This document shows positions 29,873 to 39,614 of a DNA stretch of 49,711 nt, one piece after another. This DNA is from a virus. The notes under the pieces were generated by a model. It was not told the DNA's origin, did not search any database, and was given only the letters and a program-made list of their open reading frames with translations. The stretch is from positions 1 to 49,711 of the IMG/VR virus record IMGVR_UViG_3300030328_003172; one strand, 5' to 3'. Both the position numbers and the translations under genes were made by a program. Positions within the stretch are counted from its first letter, which is position 1. The number at the start of each line of letters is the position of its first letter.

Positions 29873-30717
29873 TACCAGGGTTGTCCGGTTGGTTTACCCT
29901 CTTGTGTTACAGGTTCCGCTACTGGTTTCGGTTTCGCGGCTTCCTGTTCATATTTAACGTTCACATTACCTTTAAGACAACTATCATAAAAGCCCATTGC
30001 AGCATCCAAAGTCATTTGGTTCTCAACAGGTCCAACATGAGATATCTTCCAACCATACCAAGTTCCCTTAGCATTCTTTTCTAAAACAGTGTTTAGTCTG
30101 TACCGCTGAGTAAACATAGCTGGAGTATAGAAACCACGACCATCAGATCGTTTTTCCTTTACACTTCTCATCATAGAATTCCACATCTTAGATTTTTTTC
30201 TTTGAGTGGCTTTCATACTCATGAGAGCAGATTCTTGAGGCTGACCATTTTCAACTCTAATCACAAAATGTGATGCAGTCTCTTGAATATAATTACCATT
30301 TGGTAATCTATCCAAGTTTTGATCATCTCTAGTTGTCTGTGCTAAAATATTAGAATCAGCTGGATGTGTTGCAGCTGGTGCATTCGCACCTTCCTGCCTA
30401 TCCGGCCATTCTAAGTACTCTAACTTGTAGTAACAAGGAACTACTTCAATACCTTTTTGACCATCGAATAGATCTTGTGTCACACTATTAAAGATCATTC
30501 CTGGTCTAGCTTCAGGTATAAAAGCAGGATCACCTTGAGTTACTTGTGGAGATAACTGACCTAGTACCTTTAAAAAAGGTAAGGCTAAATCATTAGCACC
30601 CATTTGTTCAAAGCCCTTATCTGCCATATTTTCTGATACAGTAGATAAACTAAACTTTGGTTTCTGGGCAACTTCTCCGTTCTTGTTTCCGTTCTTCTTT
30701 TTATGTCCGTTTGCCAT
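29872..30717 (-). CDS. Putative ssDNA-binding protein
   Basis: This 281-residue protein has a basic disordered N-terminus and a conserved DLALPFLKVLGQLSP segment. Beta strands GIEVVPCYYKLEYLEWPD follow, and then SALMSMKATQRKKSKMWNSM. The C-terminus is Pro/Lys-rich and ends PTGQPW. I associate the LPFLK-x-LQ-x-LSP pattern with phage ssDNA-binding or annealing proteins next to replication genes. The location between primase and a helical protein of the replication operon fits. The function is inferred. Confidence 0.55.
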   Translation of the reverse strand: MANGHKKKNGNKNGEVAQKPKFSLSTVSENMADKGFEQMGANDLALPFLKVLGQLSPQVTQGDPAFIPEARPGMIFNSVTQDLFDGQKGIEVVPCYYKLEYLEWPDRQEGANAPAATHPADSNILAQTTRDDQNLDRLPNGNYIQETASHFVIRVENGQPQESALMSMKATQRKKSKMWNSMMRSVKEKRSDGRGFYTPAMFTQRYRLNTVLEKNAKGTWYGWKISHVGPVENQMTLDAAMGFYDSCLKGNVNVKYEQEAAKPKPVAEPVTQEGKPTGQPW

Positions 30718-31286
30718 TATAGTTTTTCCTTCGTTTTTATTTTAGTTCTATTAGCCACATAAATACTAAACAAATCTTGAGGAATAGCAATTCCTTCTTC
30801 AATTTGTTCACGAGCCCACTGCTTAAGTTGCATCGCGTTCACTTCTTGTTTTTGAACGGGTCTATGTCCTGCCTTCTTTAAAAGCTCCAGAACCGTTTGA
30901 GCTTTTACATCATCACCAGCAGTAAAAGATACTCCAACATTATTACGAATCAAATCCGCATGGTTATTATCACGTAACCATTTGAACGCCTCTTCTTGAC
31001 GATCTTTGGATATTCTTGCGCCATAAAATGGAGTTATTTTAACTGATGTGCCGTCGGCCAAGTCTAAAGACGATACCCCAGCTTCCGTTAGTAGATTAGG
31101 GATAGTCTCTTCTGAAAGAAATAACGCATCTTTTTTAGCCTTTTTAAGGTTCTCTTCAATAATCGCTATCTCTTTTTCTTTTCCCTGAAGTTCTACACAC
31201 TTCGCTGAGATCGTTTTGACTTGTTCGTCTGTTGCTTTCATAAATCCAGCACCAGACACTTTTTGTATGTCTATTGTTTTTACCAT
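30717..31286 (-). CDS. Conserved replication-operon protein
   Basis: The protein has 189 residues from the ATG at 31286, where GGAGG lies 5 nt upstream. The earlier start lacks an SD. Residues 25-75 are a helical coil. A conserved core IPNLLTEAGVSSLDLADGTS, then FYGARISKDRQEEAFKWLR and NNVGVSFTAGDD follows, as in hypothetical proteins next to phage SSB-like genes. It is the first gene of the leftward replication operon. No enzymatic motif is seen. Confidence 0.65.
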   Translation of the reverse strand: MVKTIDIQKVSGAGFMKATDEQVKTISAKCVELQGKEKEIAIIEENLKKAKKDALFLSEETIPNLLTEAGVSSLDLADGTSVKITPFYGARISKDRQEEAFKWLRDNNHADLIRNNVGVSFTAGDDVKAQTVLELLKKAGHRPVQKQEVNAMQLKQWAREQIEEGIAIPQDLFSIYVANRTKIKTKEKL

Positions 31287-31303
31287 TACGACCTCCACGA
31301 AGC

Positions 31304-31331
31304 AAAATAAACTATTGATTTTTAAAGTCAA
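31304..31331 (-). promoter_or_regulatory. Replication-operon promoter
   Basis: On the minus strand TTGACT (31326-31331), a 16-nt spacer and TATTTT (31304-31309) precede a GGAGG-led start at 31286. It would drive the leftward genes from 31.3 kb toward the polymerase. It overlaps the divergent helicase promoter, so transcription in the two directions may interfere. Confidence 0.6.
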
Positions 31332-31343
31332 GTATTTTATTAC
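31315..31343 (+). promoter_or_regulatory. SNF2 helicase promoter (leaderless)
   Basis: TTGATT (31315-31320), a 17-nt spacer and TATTAC (31338-31343) stand 8 nt before the ATG at 31352. The predicted transcript starts 1-3 nt before the ATG. Four of six bases match consensus in each box. Confidence 0.5.
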
Positions 31344-31351
31344 TATGGGAG

Positions 31352-32776
31352 ATGGTAACTAAATATAATTTTAAGACTGAACCTTTTGCTCATCAAAAAG
31401 ATGCACTTACTGCAAGTTGGGATAAACACAGTTATGCCTTATTTATGGAAATGGGTACTGGTAAAACTAAAGTTTTGTTAGATAATATAGGAGTTTTAAG
31501 ATCACAAAATTTAATTAATGGTGCTTTAATTATTGCTCCTAAATCTGTTTATACTGTGTGGTATAATACTGAAATTCCTAAACATTTAAATATAGAATAT
31601 GACATTTTGTTATGGAAAAGTACCATGGCACGTCAGAAATTAGTAGATTTTATGGAAAAACCATCAATAAAATTAAAAATATTTGTAATAAATGTAGAAG
31701 CTTTTTCTAGTGATAAGGGATCTTTTTGGGCAGAAGAGTTTTGTAAAAGACATACTAATTTAATTGCAGTAGATGAATCTACTTGTGTTAAAAATTATCA
31801 AGCTAAAAGAACAAAAAATATTATTAAATTAAGAAAGTATTCTAATTATAGAAGAATATTATCAGGATTTCCTACTCCTAAAAATCCACTAGATCTATAT
31901 ACTCAATGTAATTTTTTAGATCCTAAACATTTAGGATTTAATTCTATTGTTGCGTTTAGAAATAGGTATTGTCATTTTGAAACTTTGTATTTAAGTGGTA
32001 GACAAATTCAAGTTCCAGTTGGCTTTACAAATTTAGCAGAAATAGAAGCAAAACTAAAAAACTTTGCTTATAGAAAAACTAAAAAAGAATGTTTGGATCT
32101 GCCGGACAAAGTTTACACAAGAAGAACCATAGGGCTAAGTGAAGAACAAAGGTTATTATATGATGATATAAGAACTCAAGCACGAGCCTCTTTAAAAGGC
32201 CAGGAGCTAACAGTAACAAATGTAATTACAGAAATATTAAGGCTTCATCAAATTACTTGTGGATATTTTAAAAGTAGAGAAGGAAATATTCAAAATGTTG
32301 TTAATAAAAGAATAGACGCTTTACTTGAAGTATGTGAAGACACAGATCAAAAAATAATTATTTGGGCTACTTACGTTCATAATATTCAACAGATTAATAG
32401 AGAGCTAATAAAAAAATATGGTGTAGATTCAGTTGTTACTTTTTATGGAGACACTTCTTCAGAAAAAAGAACTGAAGCAATAGAAAGATTTCAAAATGAT
32501 CCTAAATGTAGATTTTTTGTAGGTAATCCTGCTACTGGAGGTATGGGGATAACTTTAACAGCAGCTGGAGTAGTTGTTTACTATTCAAATAGCTATAATG
32601 CAGAGCATCGGGTACAGTCGGAAGATCGTGCACATCGAATTGGTCAAGATCAAAAGGTAACTTACATTGATTTTGTGGCCGAACAAACAATTGATGAAAA
32701 AATATTAAAGGCTCTAGATACAAAATTTAAGCTTTCAGCAAAGACTCTTGGCGAGGTTGTGCGTGATTGGTTTTAA
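31352..32776 (+). CDS. SNF2-family helicase/translocase
   Basis: This 474-residue protein is the only large plus-strand gene. MEMGTGKTK (32-40) is the Walker A motif, AVDESTCVKN (139-148) is a DEST variant of motif II, and LSGFPTPKN (170-178) is motif III. SEDRAHRIGQ (near 430) is motif VI. SNF2 proteins translocate on duplex DNA. In phages they may assist replication fork restart or displacement of proteins. It converges with and overlaps the RecB-like nuclease by 50 nt, which may limit read-through in both directions. Confidence 0.95.
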   Translation: MVTKYNFKTEPFAHQKDALTASWDKHSYALFMEMGTGKTKVLLDNIGVLRSQNLINGALIIAPKSVYTVWYNTEIPKHLNIEYDILLWKSTMARQKLVDFMEKPSIKLKIFVINVEAFSSDKGSFWAEEFCKRHTNLIAVDESTCVKNYQAKRTKNIIKLRKYSNYRRILSGFPTPKNPLDLYTQCNFLDPKHLGFNSIVAFRNRYCHFETLYLSGRQIQVPVGFTNLAEIEAKLKNFAYRKTKKECLDLPDKVYTRRTIGLSEEQRLLYDDIRTQARASLKGQELTVTNVITEILRLHQITCGYFKSREGNIQNVVNKRIDALLEVCEDTDQKIIIWATYVHNIQQINRELIKKYGVDSVVTFYGDTSSEKRTEAIERFQNDPKCRFFVGNPATGGMGITLTAAGVVVYYSNSYNAEHRVQSEDRAHRIGQDQKVTYIDFVAEQTIDEKILKALDTKFKLSAKTLGEVVRDWF

Positions 32777-33425
32777 ACTCTTCTAATCTTCTCCACCATT
32801 TGTCTTTATACTCACTTAATTTATTTCCTGACATTTCAAATTCTTGAAAAACTAATCCTACAGATGCTACTAAAATAGTACCTTTTTTAATTTCTCCATA
32901 TTCTTTTTCATGAGCGCATATATAAGCAGCAAGTTGAAGATAATAATCCTCCACATACTCTTCTCTTTTGGGTTTATTTGCCTGTTTAAAATCCAGAATA
33001 GTAGGGTTTTGTTTATAGAGTCCTATACAATCGATAGTGCCTGCATATTCCTTTGGATAAATAATATTTTGCTCAACTCCCCATACTTCATCTAAATAAA
33101 TTAAACCTTTAGATATGATTAAATTAGCCATTTTATGTGTCAAAGGAGCGTCGTGGGCAGGCGAATCAAACTTTTGGGAGTGCATATACCTTTCTAATAA
33201 TTCATGCATTTCAGACCCTCTGGCTGCAGCTTCTTTCATAATTCTTTTAGATTCAGCTTCGCCAACTCTAGCTCTCCATGCCTTTATTCCGTCAGATTCT
33301 ACTTTAGTTTTAGACAAAATTGTAGTGACAGATGGTAATTTTTCTTGACCATCTAAATATACTCTTCGGCCCTGGTCCGTTGTCCGAGTGTATTGTTTAT
33401 ATTTATATTTTGGAACAATCTTCAC
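32727..33425 (-). CDS. PD-(D/E)xK exonuclease (RecB/MGME1-like)
   Basis: This 232-residue protein has a conserved RGSEMHELLE (70-79) with His74, then EQN (118-120), AGTIDCIGLYK (128-138) with Asp132, ILDFKQANK (143-151) with the catalytic DFK, and YLQLAAY (162-168). This is the core of single-strand exonucleases of the MGME1/T7-exo type that process recombination and packaging ends. The start codon is GTG at 33425, with a weak ribosome site. It converges with the SNF2 gene. Function in recombination is inferred. Confidence 0.87.
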   Translation of the reverse strand: MKIVPKYKYKQYTRTTDQGRRVYLDGQEKLPSVTTILSKTKVESDGIKAWRARVGEAESKRIMKEAAARGSEMHELLERYMHSQKFDSPAHDAPLTHKMANLIISKGLIYLDEVWGVEQNIIYPKEYAGTIDCIGLYKQNPTILDFKQANKPKREEYVEDYYLQLAAYICAHEKEYGEIKKGTILVASVGLVFQEFEMSGNKLSEYKDKWWRRLEEFKTNHAQPRQESLLKA

Positions 33426-33438
33426 ACGAAGATATCTA

Positions 33439-33636
33439 TCACACAGTCCGTGTAAGTAAAGAAAATATTATATATGCCATACCACTAATCAAGGCCCCTA
33501 CCGACACTAATAAAATACTTTCAATTCTGTCAATTTGTTTTTTTATTCTTGTGATTCGCTCATGTGTCTGTTTTTGCATAATTCGACACAATTTTTCATG
33601 AGAATCTATTCTTTGTAATGCGCTATCCTTGGCCAC
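33439..33636 (-). CDS. Holin/XhlA-like membrane protein
   Basis: The protein has 65 residues from a GTG at 33636 that has AAGGAG 8 nt upstream. The longer reading from 33657 is less well supported. A coiled-coil region (KLCRIMQKQTHERITRIKKQ) is followed by one membrane helix (ILLVSVGALISGMAYIIFSLL). This matches the haemolysin XhlA layout, which helps phage lysis. It overlaps the large virion gene by 14 nt. Whether it is a second lysis protein beside the holin-like gene at 6080 is not known. Confidence 0.6.
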   Translation of the reverse strand: MAKDSALQRIDSHEKLCRIMQKQTHERITRIKKQIDRIESILLVSVGALISGMAYIIFSLLTRTV

Positions 33637-36544
33637 GTGGTTGTCTCCTTGTTGCAATTGTATTTCCTAATGGATCAAAAGGGAATAATGAACCATAATC
33701 TACCGGTTGTACACCTGGGCCCGGCATTCTTAATCCTTGTTGTCTAGGTAAAGTATTTTTAGTAATTGGTGCATTAGATGGCATTGCATTAACGGCACTC
33801 GCCATAAGTTTTTCTTCTTCAACATTAGCCGGTAAACCACCAATTTGATCAAATAAAATTTCTGGAGGAGGTAGATTATTAAGACTAGCTAAATATTCTT
33901 TTTCATTTAATTTAGGAAATAATTGTTCTTCCATTTTTGAATCCATATTCAAATTTGATAATTTATCAATATCAGCTTTATCCTCTTCTAGAATTTGGAA
34001 AATTCTTCGCATTGAAGCATCACTTGTATCAAACGTAAGATCTTCGGTATCATACTCATTACCCCATAACGCATTTGATAGTTTTGCTAATCCTAGTCTT
34101 GAAGCAGAGCTTAAACCAAAATATTTTTGAGGCTCTTTTAAAAAGTTTTCAAATTGTTTATTAATAGCGTGAGCTGCTTCTGGATTAGATAAAATTTTAT
34201 TAGCTCGTCTTCCTAAATATAGCATTAAAGCCATAGGAAAAAATCCCATACCATACGCTCCTGCACCGACTGCAATGTTGGGACCAGATAAAACTAATCT
34301 TCTAGCTAAAAAAGTAGACGCTTCAGGAACAGTATAAGATTTAACAGCATCCATGTAAGTTAAAAGATCATCGTAGTTTTTTAATAATGCATTAGCTTTC
34401 TGAGGTCCAAAAATTACTTTCATTTGAGTAGCTGCAGCCTCATTATTTAAAATCATTTTTCTAAACATATTAGGGTCAAAAAACATATTACCACCATTTA
34501 AATTTCTTGCATCCATTCCATTAGGCATTTTCATTTCATCTAAGGTTTTATAAGCCATACCATCCGCCGCTTTGGCACCTTCTTTAGATAAATAAGCTGA
34601 AATCCAATCACCCATAGGATTTTTATCAATAGGTCTAAAAGACATTTGATAAGCTTGACCTACATGAGCTCCCCACAATCTTCTTAAAGTTTCATTTCCT
34701 TCTTTGCTTCCTTTACTTACAAAGTTAGTTTTAAAAGTAGTATTTCCTTGAATATCTTTTAGTGCTTTAATGGTATAAACATCTGCATCAATTAATTTTT
34801 GTAAATCAGTAATTGCATTAAAACTTAAATTTGTTTTGTTTTGAAAAATATTTTTACTTATTTTAGCTAACATTTGATCTCTCTCAAATTTTCCTATTCC
34901 TTTAAAATTTTGAAGTTGTTTAAAGGAAAGAGCATTTTCGTCAAATGCTGATAATTTTCTAGCGGTAATAGAGTTATAGGTTTTAATATTATTAGCATAA
35001 AAGTCATAAGCAAATTCAATATTTTCTTTTAATTCTTTTTTCTTAGCTTGACTTAAACCAGTTTTACCTACTGTGGATTTAACTTCTTGGGATACTACAT
35101 TTCCTCCCTGTTCTAGTATGTCTCCGGTTTTAACATCCCATCTCAACGACACTTCTCTTGCTGGACTTAAATCCATTTTTGCAAAATCTCTTTCTAATGC
35201 TTTTTGAAGACCGTTATACATCATAACTCCTTCTTTATTTTTACTTAGCATGTCCGTTGTTTGATTTAACAAAGTTCTTAAAGCGGTATACTCTGTTATA
35301 GAAATAGGTCTGCCTGAGGCTACTAAAGCCTTATAAGCATTATAAAATATACCCCAGGGATCCATTTGACGCATCGGATCTATAAACGCAGCTTTTACTT
35401 CAGGAGGAGCAAAAGCACTTGCTTCAACTGAGTTCATATATTGTTTTACGGAAGTTAAATCAATAACTCGAGGATCTCCCATTGCTTTAGCCTGATCAGC
35501 AAATCTATTGTAATTAACTTTATTCAGATTAGCAAACTTTTCATAATTTTTTAAAAGCGCTTCTGCTGCGTCTTCGGAAGCTGCTGCAGCTGTCGCTAAG
35601 TGCATCCCTGGCTCTAGTTCAAATATTCTTTGAGATTGTTGGTTAAAATGTTTAATAGCTCCTAACTGAACATCTTTAGCTGGTCCTCCAATAAGTGGTA
35701 ACTGACCAAATACTCTATTAACTGTTTTTAAAAATTTTCCTCCCCACGTATTTGGATCTGCCAGCATAGCATAAGAAGCTTTAAAATTGTGATTTTTGGC
35801 AATTTCTGCTACCGATCTTGCATAAGGAGTTTCTAATCCAAACATTTTTCTTAATCCATACGCCCCACCAGCTGCAAGAGGTCCTAACATCTCAGCTCCT
35901 CCATTAAATGTAAGAGCAATTCTAAAATCATCTAAGGATCTTAGAAGTTGATTTTTATTCATCATTTCTTTATATGTTTTGTCTCCAACTTTTCTTTTTA
36001 AATCTAGTTGATCTCGTGCAATTTCATCTGCTAAATCATAAGCAATTCCACCACCTGTGTACCCCACAGAAGCTGTTAAAGCATATCTTACTGCCATGTT
36101 AGAGTTAGCCATTCCAAATGGACTTACCATTTTTTTTACTTGTTTTAATCCAGTAACAGTTTTATTAAGTACTGGGTTTTTAAAAGAAGATTTTATTTTA
36201 GATATTTCCCCAATAAATTTCTTAGGATTTAAAATTGCTCCCGCTAATCTTTTTCTATCCCAAAGCATTTGTGCCATTAAAACACCAATGTCAGTATACA
36301 TTGCAACTTTATCTCTGTTTAGAAGATCAGCAGTCATGTCCCGGATTGGATCGGCAAATCTTTCTTTTTCTTTAGCTACCTTTTCTGCTGCATGATTTTG
36401 TTCTGCCTCCATTAAATCTAAAGGACGAGTGTCTATTTTGCCGGATTTTTGTAGCTCGTCAATAAAGATTTTTTGTTGCTTATTAAGCATTCTTAAATCT
36501 ATTCTATTTCCTTGCAGTAATTCTTCTAATTTTTTAACATCCAT
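33623..36544 (-). CDS. Large internal virion protein
   Basis: The protein has 973 residues, mostly helical, with an acidic and basic patchwork. Small hydrophobic patches (LGPLAAGGAYGLRKMFGL near 225 and GPNIAVGAGAYGMGFFPM near 760) are glycine-rich and membrane-compatible. It ends with a Pro/Asn-rich tail. The size and position upstream of the lysis-like gene and downstream of other virion genes fit an internal core or ejection protein like those of podoviruses. No lytic transglycosylase or peptidase motif is visible. Confidence 0.6.
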   Translation of the reverse strand: MDVKKLEELLQGNRIDLRMLNKQQKIFIDELQKSGKIDTRPLDLMEAEQNHAAEKVAKEKERFADPIRDMTADLLNRDKVAMYTDIGVLMAQMLWDRKRLAGAILNPKKFIGEISKIKSSFKNPVLNKTVTGLKQVKKMVSPFGMANSNMAVRYALTASVGYTGGGIAYDLADEIARDQLDLKRKVGDKTYKEMMNKNQLLRSLDDFRIALTFNGGAEMLGPLAAGGAYGLRKMFGLETPYARSVAEIAKNHNFKASYAMLADPNTWGGKFLKTVNRVFGQLPLIGGPAKDVQLGAIKHFNQQSQRIFELEPGMHLATAAAASEDAAEALLKNYEKFANLNKVNYNRFADQAKAMGDPRVIDLTSVKQYMNSVEASAFAPPEVKAAFIDPMRQMDPWGIFYNAYKALVASGRPISITEYTALRTLLNQTTDMLSKNKEGVMMYNGLQKALERDFAKMDLSPAREVSLRWDVKTGDILEQGGNVVSQEVKSTVGKTGLSQAKKKELKENIEFAYDFYANNIKTYNSITARKLSAFDENALSFKQLQNFKGIGKFERDQMLAKISKNIFQNKTNLSFNAITDLQKLIDADVYTIKALKDIQGNTTFKTNFVSKGSKEGNETLRRLWGAHVGQAYQMSFRPIDKNPMGDWISAYLSKEGAKAADGMAYKTLDEMKMPNGMDARNLNGGNMFFDPNMFRKMILNNEAAATQMKVIFGPQKANALLKNYDDLLTYMDAVKSYTVPEASTFLARRLVLSGPNIAVGAGAYGMGFFPMALMLYLGRRANKILSNPEAAHAINKQFENFLKEPQKYFGLSSASRLGLAKLSNALWGNEYDTEDLTFDTSDASMRRIFQILEEDKADIDKLSNLNMDSKMEEQLFPKLNEKEYLASLNNLPPPEILFDQIGGLPANVEEEKLMASAVNAMPSNAPITKNTLPRQQGLRMPGPGVQPVDYGSLFPFDPLGNTIATRRQPRGQG

Positions 36545-38748
36545 TATTCATCATCTCCTATTATAGCTCCTGAAAAACCTTCAAAAAGTTGATTTGTCAT
36601 TGAATTTATTACATCCTCATCTAAGTTTTCGTTTTGACTGATAATAGCTTTTATATTTTTTCTAAAATTTTTCTCTTCGGTAGATCCCTCTTGTGTTAAT
36701 TTATATCCGTCATTATAAGCTACAAGTTGATCAGTTTTTATACCTAGTATATTAGCTTGTTTTATATCATTTTGTATGGCATCTGTAAGATTTTTTTCAA
36801 GTGTTAAATATTTAGCTATTGCCATTTGTGGTGATACTGTCCAACCAAAAAGTCTAGTAGCTTCTTCAGCTCTTTTAATATCCTGAACCGCTAATCTATC
36901 TTCATTTTTTAAAAGATTAGCAAGAGCGTATGATGTTAATAGTTCAATTGTTTTTAACTTGGCTTGTTTTTGTAATTTTGTTGAGCCATCCATACTATTT
37001 GCTAAGCCAGTTCTTACATCTTCAAACCACTTTAATCCATCTTTCATCTCCTTATCAAAAAATTCTACTTGGTCTGCTGTTAATTTTCCATCTGGATTTG
37101 CTTTTGCAGCCTCTTCTCTTGCTATTTTTTGATTTTCCATAAACTGAGTCTTGTCTCGGCTAATGTCGTTAAAATATTTTTCAAATTTTGTATCCCCCAC
37201 ATGAGACATAATTATATCCATTGTTTTATCCGTAAACATACTCAATGTACCTGCTGAAGCTATTAAGTCAGGGTCCATTTGGATCATAGATAAAGCTTCT
37301 TTAGTTCCTTTTAATGCATTTACTTTTTGAGTAATTTTATCATTGAACTTAGCTATTAAAGCTGTATCTGGAGCATCTATGATTCGGTAATCAAATTTTG
37401 TAACATCAATAGGTCGTGGATTACTTCCGTCTCGATCAGTTACAGTTGCTTCTACTCTTCCATCTTCAGATATTCTAGCAATCGCTGTTTGAGTGTCTTC
37501 TTCCCATCCTACTATTTCACCTGCTTCGTTATATTTAGGCATTTTAAATCTGACTATTTTTTCTTTAGGCCCCCATTTTGTTGCTTTATCCTTAGAGTTT
37601 TGATTTGCTATTAAAGCTTTTTTAAGCTCTAGATCATCTTTTCTTCTTTGTGTTTCAAGCGCTAGAGCCATCGGTATAACTTGTTGTCCTGCCTGACCAA
37701 GAACATCTACAAACCCTTTAAAGCCAGGTTGATCAGTTCTATTAGTCATTAAGTTAGCTGCTAATTGTAAAAGTAATAAATTTTTAGATTTTTTACTTTC
37801 AGGACCCATAATATCTTTGACTAGGTTATCTAATTGAAGAGCGTATGGTGATCTACCAGCTTTAGCTAACGCGGGAAAAAAATTATATTCTATCATTTGA
37901 TCAGCTAGAATATTTTGATTTTCTCTATTTTTAAATTCGTTGTTAATTTCTACATCACTTAGTATTGGGGCATCTGATGTATCTATCTCTTCTCCCTTTT
38001 CGTCTATTAAAACTTCTTGGTTATTGTTATTGTTGTTATTATTTTCCGGTTTAATTTCCGCCCCTTCCATTTGATTATTTTCAAGTGCATTATTTATAAC
38101 TTCTGATTCTGCGTTTGGAGCAATCTCTATTCCTGCATCTTGTTGATTTTTTTCCATTGATTCTATAATTTCTGAAGTAGACATCCCTGGAAAAGCTTCG
38201 TCTACAGTTTGAGTTTTTTTAGGAGTTATGGGTGTAACAGGATCTACTTTTTCTACGAGTAAAGAATAAGCTTGTTCATAAGGAATATTATTATCTTTTG
38301 CATATTCAGATACTTTTTCATACACCTCAATCATTTCTCCTGGTAATTTTCCTGGTTGAAGTTTAGCTGGATTAGGTATTGATGCACCAGAGGCCATCAT
38401 TTCATCAAATTCAGCACTTGTTTTTTGAGCATCTGCTAAAGGTGATATTCCTAATTCTTTTAATGATGTTTGTGTCATATTAGGATCTGGCTTATTTCGA
38501 TTCTGGTAGGCATTTGCTGCCAGACTGAGACCGTAAGCACCTAAAACCCATGGGTTCTTAGTAATGGGATTAACAAAACTAACAGGTTTTTTTATATATC
38601 CTGGTAATCTATTATAATAGCTACCAGCGGTATGTGCCGCTTGTCTTAATCCTTGTTTACTAAATAAAGGTGCGCTTTCATAAGGAACCGGTAATCCCCC
38701 GCCTTGAAGTTTATTAATAAAAACTTTTTTTCTGAGTTTAGTAATCAT
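36544..38748 (-). CDS. Virion-module protein with KGG-like N-terminus and Asn tract
   Basis: The protein has 734 residues. The N-terminus has NKLQGGGLPVPYES and a small Gly-rich segment (PWVLGAYGLSLAANAY). An acidic, disordered region spans residues 150-280 with eight consecutive Asn near residue 240. The C-terminal half is helical. It ends 1 nt into the next large virion gene. It is probably another internal or ejected virion protein. The Asn tract is a simple-sequence expansion. Confidence 0.55.
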   Translation of the reverse strand: MITKLRKKVFINKLQGGGLPVPYESAPLFSKQGLRQAAHTAGSYYNRLPGYIKKPVSFVNPITKNPWVLGAYGLSLAANAYQNRNKPDPNMTQTSLKELGISPLADAQKTSAEFDEMMASGASIPNPAKLQPGKLPGEMIEVYEKVSEYAKDNNIPYEQAYSLLVEKVDPVTPITPKKTQTVDEAFPGMSTSEIIESMEKNQQDAGIEIAPNAESEVINNALENNQMEGAEIKPENNNNNNNNQEVLIDEKGEEIDTSDAPILSDVEINNEFKNRENQNILADQMIEYNFFPALAKAGRSPYALQLDNLVKDIMGPESKKSKNLLLLQLAANLMTNRTDQPGFKGFVDVLGQAGQQVIPMALALETQRRKDDLELKKALIANQNSKDKATKWGPKEKIVRFKMPKYNEAGEIVGWEEDTQTAIARISEDGRVEATVTDRDGSNPRPIDVTKFDYRIIDAPDTALIAKFNDKITQKVNALKGTKEALSMIQMDPDLIASAGTLSMFTDKTMDIIMSHVGDTKFEKYFNDISRDKTQFMENQKIAREEAAKANPDGKLTADQVEFFDKEMKDGLKWFEDVRTGLANSMDGSTKLQKQAKLKTIELLTSYALANLLKNEDRLAVQDIKRAEEATRLFGWTVSPQMAIAKYLTLEKNLTDAIQNDIKQANILGIKTDQLVAYNDGYKLTQEGSTEEKNFRKNIKAIISQNENLDEDVINSMTNQLFEGFSGAIIGDDE
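38020..38043 (-). repeat. Asn codon tract (8 codons)
   Basis: Eight consecutive Asn codons (mixed AAT/AAC) lie in the disordered region of the virion gene. The mixture of codons argues for selection or old expansion and against a single slippage event. Confidence 0.85.
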
Positions 38749-38750
38749 CG

Positions 38751-39614
38751 TTACCCTCCGGTAAACGCTGCGTACGCCCCAATTCCTGTACCAACCGCTT
38801 GACCTAAAGGACTCGGTTGAGGTGCTCTGGTTTGAGCAATTCTCTGTTGAGAAGAACTAGGAACACCTGATTGAATATCAGAAACAAACGCAACTCTTTG
38901 ATAAGGTTCTTGGATATTTTGTAAAGCTGTTTGTCTTTGTGCTTCTAACGCTGCTTGATTAACTCCTCTTTCTACTCCTCCAGTTCCCATTAAACCTTGT
39001 AGTTGACCAGATCTTCCTTGTTGAGCTATGTTTGCAGCATTTAAATTAATTTCTCCTGCTTGAATTCCTGTTTGAGTTTCTAATGCTCTTTGAGTTTGAA
39101 GTTCTCCTAAAGCAGATTGATATCCTGTACCATAAATTCCACCTAATGTATCTGCTTTTTGTCTTTGTAGTTCCGCTATACCGACACCTTCTCTTCCTCC
39201 ACCAAAATTACCCGACTGAATAGCGTTAGCAGCAAGTTGATTTTCTTTAGCTGCATAATCATCAGATACTCTATTAACTACATTTTGAATATAAGGATTC
39301 ATTGCAGCTTGAACTTGTGCTGCAGTAAAAGTTTGTCCAGCTGCGGTTTGTGCTCCACTTGCTGCAGTAGTAGCGTCTGTAATTTGTTGTTGTCCAGCCA
39401 TTCCGGATCGTGCTAAAGTTCTAGCTTCAGTTTCAGGTGTAGTCATTGCTGCTACTTGATATGCGGGCAAAGTAGTTTGCTTTTTAGCCAACTCTGTTGC
39501 AGCATCCATTAAACCTAGTCTTCTAGCTTCTATTTCTGGTGCTTCTCTAATTGTTTGAACGTTAGTAGTATCGGCTGGTACGCCTGAACCACCTCCTCCT
39601 CCTCCTGAACTCAT
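38751..39614 (-). CDS. Ala/Gln-rich virion (DNA-injection-like) protein
   Basis: The protein has 287 residues and starts with a run of Gly (MSSGGGGGGSG). Long helical repeats rich in Ala, Gln and Thr follow (TTAASGAQTAAGQTFTAAQ, then ALGELQTQRALETQTG). It closes with VSDIQSGVPSSSQQ, which resembles proteins of marine phages that assist DNA ejection or form a virion tube. The gene start shares ATGA with the gene upstream. The role is inferred from composition and neighbours. Confidence 0.6.
   Translation of the reverse strand: MSSGGGGGGSGVPADTTNVQTIREAPEIEARRLGLMDAATELAKKQTTLPAYQVAAMTTPETEARTLARSGMAGQQQITDATTAASGAQTAAGQTFTAAQVQAAMNPYIQNVVNRVSDDYAAKENQLAANAIQSGNFGGGREGVGIAELQRQKADTLGGIYGTGYQSALGELQTQRALETQTGIQAGEINLNAANIAQQGRSGQLQGLMGTGGVERGVNQAALEAQRQTALQNIQEPYQRVAFVSDIQSGVPSSSQQRIAQTRAPQPSPLGQAVGTGIGAYAAFTGG

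Noticed and set aside
36057-36395. 112-residue plus-strand ORF
   Set aside because: It lies entirely antisense to the large virion gene, with hydrophobic low-quality sequence and no SD; a shadow.
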